Below, one piece after another: positions 7,078 through 11,394 of a stretch of 11,394 nucleotides of DNA (its first letter is position 1; every line of letters begins with the position of its first letter). A program made the position numbers and the translations under genes. The stretch is from Verrucomicrobiota bacterium (GTDB taxonomy: Bacteria > Verrucomicrobiota > Verrucomicrobiia > Opitutales > Opitutaceae): contig JAEWKR010000104.1 in NCBI GenBank assembly GCA_023457715.1, positions 1-11,394 on the forward strand. Direction: 5' to 3'. The notes under the pieces were generated by a model. The model did no database searches, was not told where the DNA came from, and worked only from the letters and a program-made list of their open reading frames with translations.

Positions 7078-7698
7078 TCAGGTTCCGTACAGCCGGTCCC
7101 CGAAATCCCCCAACCCGGGCAGGATATATTTCCGCTCGTTGAGCTGTCGGTCGAGGGCGGCGGTGTGGATCACTGTGCCGGGGTGATGTTTCTCGACCTC
7201 GGCGACCCCTTCGGGCGCCGCCACGATGCAGACGAGCCGCGCGTCCTTGGCTCCCGCGGCCTTGACGATCGAGAGCGCCTGCACGGCGGAGCCGCCGGTC
7301 GCCAGCATGGGATCCACGAGGAAAACGTGGCGGCCCTCGAGCGGCGGCAGCTTGCAGTAGTAACTCCGGGCCACGGCGGTCGTGTGGTCGCGTTCGAGAC
7401 CAATGTAGCCGACACTCACGTCGGGAAAAATGTCACTGAACGGCTGCACCATCCCAAGCCCCGCCCGCAGGATCGGCACCACGATGAGCGTCTCGTGCGC
7501 GAGTTCGCGGCCCAGGGCACGCTCCAGCGGCGTTTCGATCTCCTTTTGAATCGTCTCGATGTCGCTCGTGGCCTCGATCGCCAGCAGCAGGCTGATCTGG
7601 TAAGCCAGCGTGCGAAACGTCGCCGGCTTGGTCGTCTTGTCCCTCAGATGGGTGATGATATGCGACGCGAGCGGATGCTCAAGGACGTGGAGAGGCAT
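7078..7698 (-). CDS. upp: Uracil phosphoribosyltransferase
   Basis: This 206-aa cytosolic enzyme of pyrimidine salvage makes UMP and pyrophosphate from uracil and PRPP. The family signature is clear. The PRPP-binding segment is VDPMLATGGSA (residues 128-138), ILRAGLGM lies at 76-83, and the C-terminal uracil-binding stretch GLGDFGDRLYGT (195-206) completes the protein. The length is close to the usual 208 aa, so the gene is intact. The ATG at 7698 fits the family N-terminus. No Shine-Dalgarno precedes it, and the upstream gap is occupied by an octamer repeat element. The gene follows the acylase gene on the same strand, but the 106-bp gap makes co-transcription uncertain. Its 3' end faces the GH2 gene, and the 9-mer element lies between the two. 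Confidence 0.97.
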   Translation of the reverse strand: MPLHVLEHPLASHIITHLRDKTTKPATFRTLAYQISLLLAIEATSDIETIQKEIETPLERALGRELAHETLIVVPILRAGLGMVQPFSDIFPDVSVGYIGLERDHTTAVARSYYCKLPPLEGRHVFLVDPMLATGGSAVQALSIVKAAGAKDARLVCIVAAPEGVAEVEKHHPGTVIHTAALDRQLNERKYILPGLGDFGDRLYGT

Positions 7699-7704
7699 GG
7701 TCGG

Positions 7705-7813
7705 AAAATGCTGAAAAGCTGAAAGGCTGAAAATCTGAAATGCCGGGGCGCAGAGGGTCTTGGTGAGCGTGTGCTGGATTTCAGCTTCTCAGCTTTTCAG
7801 CCTTTCAGCTTTT
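7705..7813. repeat. Mirror-armed octamer repeat element between the acylase gene and upp
   Basis: The left arm (7705-7741) contains four 8-bp units: GCTGAAAA, GCTGAAAG, GCTGAAAA, TCTGAAAT. The right arm (7778-7813), read on the minus strand, is AAAA then GCTGAAAG, GCTGAAAA, GCTGAGAA, GCTGAAAT. The arms are thus inverted copies of the same octamer array around a 36-nt GC-rich spacer (7742-7777). The right arm reaches into the acylase gene: its last codons AAA AGC TGA (7813-7805) are repeat sequence. The arms are much richer in A and T than the flanking genes. The left arm lies just upstream of the upp ATG. Confidence 0.85.
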
Positions 7814-10261
7814 GGGTTGCGCCGCAGGTTCCAGCACCAGCGTGTGCTTCTTCTCGCCCGGCAGAAACGGCGTCGGTTCGCCCTTTGCCCAAGCTTCGTG
7901 GCCGGCGCGGTAGAAGGGCGACAAGGGGTGGCCGCTCTGACCTCCCGGCACATGGCAGATGCCTTCGGCTTCGCGGCCGGGTGAGACCACGAAGCGGTTG
8001 CTGGCCCCGTGGGTGCGGCCCTGCACGCGAGGCATGTCCACATCGCCGGGCAGGGGATGAGCCGGCATGTCGAGCCAGCCACGCACAAAGCTCGGAAGGC
8101 TGTAGCTGAAGGGATGCCGGATCTCGGCGCGGTTGCGCTGTCCCCAGGTCTGGTACTTGAGCCGGACCCCCGTCTGGTTCAGCTGCCCGAGCACTTCGTC
8201 CACGGCGGACAGCAGCAGGGCATCCCAGGACGAATATTGGGGGTCGAGCAGATGCATGGGACGCACCTCCAGCAAACGCCACGCCGAGTCCTCCAGGAGC
8301 AATTGCCCCCAGGCGAACTGCGGGTTGGCCTCGGTGCACGAGCGGAAGATCGGCTGGTACATCCGGGTGTACACCGCGATGCGGAACAGCTTCACGACGG
8401 GGTACGCCACCGCGTCGACCGAGGCGCGGCCTTCCCAGGTCTCCACGTACCCGCGCAGCGCGACGCGGTCCTCCTTCTGGGCAGCCGCCGGCAGGTTCAG
8501 CACCTTGAGCAGGAGCTTGTGCCAGGGCTCCAGAAACGTGGCGCGATCGTCGAGCTGCACCGCGAGCAGATCCTGCGGGGTCGCCCGCTCCAGCTTCGCC
8601 AGCCCGTCACGGATCATCCCCGCGCGGTGCGGACGCGCATAACCGCCATCGCCGACCACCGCCAGGGCCTCGCCGCCGACCATGCGCTGGTTGCCGGACC
8701 ACAGTCGGCCGTGAAGCGGAGACTCGGTGCCGGTTGCGCCCGCGGTGGTCACGACGGGAATGTCGGCCGCGGGGACGAAGCCGTCCCAGCTGCGGTCGCC
8801 GAACTGGAAGCTCACCGGGAGCCGTCCATCGTAGCCGACACGCCGCGGGAGCCGGCCGGCAAGGGTCCACGCCACGTCACCGGCGGCGTCCGCGATGAAG
8901 ATGTTCTGGGTCGGCATTCCCGCTTCATGTGCGACCGCGATGGCGGACTTCACGTCGGTGGCGTCTTCCATCCGGAGGAGGTTCAGGTCAGTCGCCGCGG
9001 CGTCGTGGGCGAGCCAGCGATAGACGACACGACGGCCGGCCTGATCCCGACCGATGACCGGGCCCCAGAGGGTCCAGTCGGTTTCCACGGTCACCGGTTT
9101 CTCGCCCCGGACTTCGATCGTGTCGGTCCGTTTCTCGATCTTCAGCAGATCCTCATGCCCCGGCGCGCGGTACAGGTGCGGCGCGACCGGGTTGACGTCG
9201 AAGCGCACGACATCGCCGGTGTCCGCGTACGAATTGGTGAAGCTCCAGGCGACGCGCCCATTGCTGCCGGCGACCACGAGGGGCACGCCCGGGAGCGTCA
9301 GGCCGTGCACCGACCGGTCCCCGAACTTGAGGGAAGCGCGGTACCAGGTGTTGGGGAGGCGGAGGGTGAGGTGCATGTCGCTCGCCAGCAGTGCGGCACC
9401 GGTGGCGGTGTGCGCGCCGGACAGGGCGAACGCGTTGGAGCCGGGGTGAAAGTCGGAATCGGGCCCGGAGCCGGAGTCGACAGAGAGGCTGGCTCCCTCC
9501 AGGGGTGCCTCCACCTCCGCGGTCGTCTCCCCTCGCAGATTGATCACGGCCGGACCGGGGATCTCCGGTACCTCACCGCGCGTGCCGTCCAGCGCCGCGT
9601 CGGAGGTCGTGAGCAGCGGCGCGAAAAATGCGAGGCCCGTCACGCCCAATTGATCGCGGAGGGTGAGCAACGTCCGCTCGTACTTGGCCGTGGCGTCCTG
9701 GAGATCGATCAGCATCGCGTAGCTGACGAGCAGGCAATCCTCGGGCTGCCAGGGCTGCGGATCGGTGCGCAGCAAGAGATACTCGAACGGCCGGGCTCCG
9801 AGCGACGCGAGGCCCGCGTTCACTCCCGCGGCGTACGCCTCCGCAATCGTGCGGTGGTCGGCGGGCAATCTCGCCCAGGCCTCCTGGGCGAGCCGGCGGA
9901 AGCCATGGATCCGGATGGCGCGGTCGTGGCTCACGGCCTGGCTTCCCACCAGCGCGGCCAGTTCACCGGCCGAGGCGCGGCGCAGGGTGTCCATCTGGAA
10001 GAAACGATCCTGCGCGTGCGCATAGCCCAGCGCGCGGGCGACGTCGGCGCGGTTTGCGCCGGACACGGTGACCACGCCCTGGGCGTCGCGTTCGATTCGC
10101 GCGGTCGCGGTCAGGCCGGGAATCTGCGCGGTGCCGTCGAGCGTCGGCAGGCTGGCCCGCAGGCGGAGGTAGACCCAGCCGAGGCCGAGGAGCGCCACGA
10201 GCGCGATGAGACTGAGCAGGCTGGCCAGCAGCCGGAGGCGTTGGGAGAATTCCTTCTTCAC
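7805..10261 (-). CDS. Penicillin acylase family Ntn hydrolase, membrane-anchored or exported
   Basis: This is an 818-aa amidase of the penicillin G acylase family (S45-type N-terminal-nucleophile hydrolases), which cleave amides such as beta-lactam side chains or acyl-homoserine lactones. The actual substrate cannot be read from the sequence. Residues about 9-31 are a hydrophobic segment after a KKEFSQRLR basic stretch, so the enzyme is exported or anchored. The alpha part includes ALGYAHAQDRFFQMD. An acidic linker precedes HPGSNAFALSG, where Ser275 is the probable nucleophile exposed by self-cleavage after Gly274. VAGSNGRVAWSFTNS follows, with Asn343 a candidate oxyanion-hole residue. The protein ends with HTLVLEP, usual for the family. 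The start is GTG at 10261, overlapping the gntK stop as GTGA, which suggests translational coupling. The final Lys-Ser-stop is encoded by the octamer repeat element. Confidence 0.93.
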   Translation of the reverse strand: MKKEFSQRLRLLASLLSLIALVALLGLGWVYLRLRASLPTLDGTAQIPGLTATARIERDAQGVVTVSGANRADVARALGYAHAQDRFFQMDTLRRASAGELAALVGSQAVSHDRAIRIHGFRRLAQEAWARLPADHRTIAEAYAAGVNAGLASLGARPFEYLLLRTDPQPWQPEDCLLVSYAMLIDLQDATAKYERTLLTLRDQLGVTGLAFFAPLLTTSDAALDGTRGEVPEIPGPAVINLRGETTAEVEAPLEGASLSVDSGSGPDSDFHPGSNAFALSGAHTATGAALLASDMHLTLRLPNTWYRASLKFGDRSVHGLTLPGVPLVVAGSNGRVAWSFTNSYADTGDVVRFDVNPVAPHLYRAPGHEDLLKIEKRTDTIEVRGEKPVTVETDWTLWGPVIGRDQAGRRVVYRWLAHDAAATDLNLLRMEDATDVKSAIAVAHEAGMPTQNIFIADAAGDVAWTLAGRLPRRVGYDGRLPVSFQFGDRSWDGFVPAADIPVVTTAGATGTESPLHGRLWSGNQRMVGGEALAVVGDGGYARPHRAGMIRDGLAKLERATPQDLLAVQLDDRATFLEPWHKLLLKVLNLPAAAQKEDRVALRGYVETWEGRASVDAVAYPVVKLFRIAVYTRMYQPIFRSCTEANPQFAWGQLLLEDSAWRLLEVRPMHLLDPQYSSWDALLLSAVDEVLGQLNQTGVRLKYQTWGQRNRAEIRHPFSYSLPSFVRGWLDMPAHPLPGDVDMPRVQGRTHGASNRFVVSPGREAEGICHVPGGQSGHPLSPFYRAGHEAWAKGEPTPFLPGEKKHTLVLEPAAQPKS

Positions 10262-10770
10262 AGGGACAAGGCGGACCGGATGTGGGCGATGATGGTTTCC
10301 GGGCTCTCGCTCACGTCGACGCGCAGCGCGTCCCCGGGGGGCTCGAGGGCGGCAAACTGCGAGTCGAGCAGCGCCGGCTTCATGAAGTGTCCCTGCCGTT
10401 GCTGCAGCCGCGACAGGATCACCTCGTAGTCGCCGTGCAGGTGCACCAGATGCACGTCCTGGAGCCCGTCGGTGAGAATGGCGCGATAGCGTTGTCGGAG
10501 GGCGGAGCAGGCCACCACGAGCGGTTCGTCGCGGTCAAGGCTCGCCGCAATGACGCCGTGCAGCGCGCGGAGCCACGGTACGCGGTCCGCATCCGTCAGC
10601 GGGATGCCCGCCGCCATCTTGGCGATATTGGCGGGTGGATGAAAATCGTCGGCATCCCGGAACGTCCACCGCAGGGCCGCAGCCAGCTGGCGTCCGATCG
10701 TCGTCTTGCCGGATCCGGCGACGCCCATCAGGAGCACGGCGCGGGGGGGGGCGGGGCGGGCGGAGACCAT
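10258..10770 (-). CDS. gntK: Gluconokinase
   Basis: This 170-aa cytosolic kinase phosphorylates D-gluconate to 6-phosphogluconate with ATP, feeding the pentose phosphate and Entner-Doudoroff routes. It has a Walker A loop GVAGSGKT (16-23), the family segment DADDFHPPANIAKM (39-52) with GIPLTDADRVPWL (55-67), ACSALRQRYR (88-97), and GHFMKPALLDSQFAALEPP (127-145). All fit the GntK family, and the length is typical. The ATG at 10770 lies 20 bp after the upstream DUF5069 stop codon. The inner ATG at residue 15 would remove the first beta strand before the P-loop. Codons 4-10 are a low-complexity Arg-Pro-Ala run containing a G9 homopolymer on the plus strand (10743-10751), so length changes there would shift the frame. 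The downstream acylase gene overlaps the stop codon. Confidence 0.95.
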   Translation of the reverse strand: MVSARPAPPRAVLLMGVAGSGKTTIGRQLAAALRWTFRDADDFHPPANIAKMAAGIPLTDADRVPWLRALHGVIAASLDRDEPLVVACSALRQRYRAILTDGLQDVHLVHLHGDYEVILSRLQQRQGHFMKPALLDSQFAALEPPGDALRVDVSESPETIIAHIRSALSL

Positions 10771-10790
10771 GGAGGCGGTCGGACGGCGGA

Positions 10791-11243
10791 TCACACCGAG
10801 AGCCACCGCTTTGCGTCGACGGGATCGCGGCCTTCGTCGTAATCGAGATAGTCGAACATCGTCTGGATGTTCTTGGCTTCGAGGCCGCTCTCCTTGATTC
10901 GCTTTTCCAGAATCTCGCGGGCCGCATCGCGCCAGCCCCGCTTGATCATGAACCCATTCCAGATCTCGCATTCCTCGTCGCTCCGCGCGCCGCCGCGTTG
11001 TTCGGCCCACGCGAGCGCGGAGTCGTCGGTGGCGCCGGGAGCCAGGGCGTGCAGCACCAGTTCGGCGTAGTCCACGCGCAGGAAGGCGCAGCAACGGGCG
11101 TCGAAGCCCTTGCCCAGATTGGCCCCGTACTCGTCCAGCGGCAGTTTACCCGCCGCCTTCAACCGGATCTTGTCCAGCATGCGTCCGAAATAAACGAGAC
11201 GGCCGACTTTGTCGTAAGGGCTGCGCAGACCGGGGACGTGCAT
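10791..11243 (-). CDS. DUF5069 family protein
   Basis: This 150-aa soluble protein matches my memory of the DUF5069 family. The N-terminus VPGLRSPYDKVGRLVYFGRM is near-invariant in that family, followed by LGKGFDARCCAFL, the segment EEECEIWNGFM-like at about 90-99, and the C-terminal QTMFDYLDYDEGR. The function is unknown. It has no signal peptide or membrane segment, and is acidic to neutral with conserved aromatic and charged residues. The ATG at 11243 gives the family's usual N-terminus. No Shine-Dalgarno is present. It is the first gene of the minus-strand run DUF5069-gntK-acylase, with 20 bp to gntK, so co-transcription is likely. The upstream region carries repeats and no promoter I can identify. 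Confidence 0.92.
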   Translation of the reverse strand: MHVPGLRSPYDKVGRLVYFGRMLDKIRLKAAGKLPLDEYGANLGKGFDARCCAFLRVDYAELVLHALAPGATDDSALAWAEQRGGARSDEECEIWNGFMIKRGWRDAAREILEKRIKESGLEAKNIQTMFDYLDYDEGRDPVDAKRWLSV

Positions 11244-11287
11244 GGGGAAGTACGAACGAAGAACTTAACCGGAACGATTCAGTTAAC

Positions 11288-11317
11288 CACGAATGGACAC
11301 GAATCGACACGAATGAA
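11288..11317. repeat. 10-bp tandem repeat (CACGAAT-type)
   Basis: Three 10-bp units are in tandem: CACGAATGGA, CACGAATCGA, CACGAATGAA. They are much less GC-rich than the surroundings. The words match a widespread type of intergenic repeat that often gives rise to false small-protein predictions on its reverse strand. It lies upstream of the DUF5069 gene, about 45 bp from its start. Confidence 0.8.
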
Positions 11318-11335
11318 GACCTGGGAAAATCATCA

Positions 11336-11371
11336 CTTCCGCGCAGGCACAAAACAGTGAGCGGGACTACG
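11336..11371 (-). repeat. Diverged REP-like hairpin with enlarged loop
   Basis: Read on the minus strand this begins GTAGTCCCGC (11370-11361), identical to the start of the REP units at 6.95-7.02 kb. It ends GCGGAAGT (11343-11336), matching their other stem side. The 4-nt loop is replaced by about 18 nt that contains a short CAC/GTG pair. It may be a longer form of the same repeat family, or one interrupted by an insertion. The window's last 23 bases hold nothing else I can identify. Confidence 0.55.
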
Positions 11372-11394
11372 GACGGGCTGCATTCGAGTTTCCT

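Noticed and set aside
8009..10429. 806-aa open frame on the plus strand opposite the acylase gene and gntK
   Set aside because: Both minus-strand proteins have clear family motifs. The plus frame has biased composition, no recognisable domain, and spans two genes.
10771..11094. Long N-terminal extension of gluconokinase
   Set aside because: It overlaps the DUF5069 gene in another frame. ATG 10770 gives the normal GntK length.
11146..11352. Small protein gene on the minus strand at the right edge
   Set aside because: Much of the frame reads through the 10-bp tandem array (giving VSIRVHSWL), a known source of false predictions, and it overlaps the DUF5069 start.

Overview
The window is GC-rich bacterial chromosome, most likely from a verrucomicrobium of the Opitutaceae type. 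That placement is inference. It rests on the high GC, the lack of Shine-Dalgarno sequences before nearly every start, a DUF5069 protein, secreted GH35 and GH2 glycosidases, and intergenic gaps packed with short interspersed repeats. No rRNA, tRNA, CRISPR array, phage gene or transposase is visible.

Layout. Positions 1-92 hold three GC-rich 31-bp tandem units. A minus-strand gene (1069-110) encodes a membrane-anchored coiled-coil protein of unknown function. It diverges from a plus-strand GH35 beta-galactosidase-like gene (from about 1175 to 3721) across a 105-bp gap that contains a 54-nt pure G/C homopolymer tract. A GH2-family lipoprotein (3831-6887) follows on the plus strand. It converges on upp (uracil phosphoribosyltransferase, 7698-7078, minus). 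Upstream of upp on the minus strand lies a compact gene run: DUF5069 (11243-10791), gluconokinase gntK (10770-10258) and a penicillin-acylase-family Ntn hydrolase (10261-7805). gntK and the acylase gene overlap by 4 bp.

How the genes may work together. The two exported glycosidases are side by side and probably remove terminal sugars, plausibly beta-galactosyl residues, from a plant- or alga-type polysaccharide. The minus-strand genes are cytosolic or membrane housekeeping and catabolic functions: gluconate entry into the pentose phosphate pathway, an acylase with an unknown amide substrate, and uracil salvage.

The most unusual content is the repeat system. The three gaps at 3722-3830, 6875-7072 and 7705-7813 each hold a different element with the same architecture: short tandem words (7-, 9- and 8-bp period respectively) forming two arms in inverted orientation around a central spacer. 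Two of these elements supply the stop codon of an adjacent gene. The middle one encloses a head-to-head pair of REP-like hairpins that begin with GTAG. A further copy of that hairpin, with a compensatory base-pair change, lies in frame inside the GH2 coding sequence (6206-6235). A fourth, enlarged copy lies at the right edge next to a 10-bp tandem repeat. This looks like a RAYT/REP-type system that also invades coding sequence. The mobilising enzyme is not in the window.
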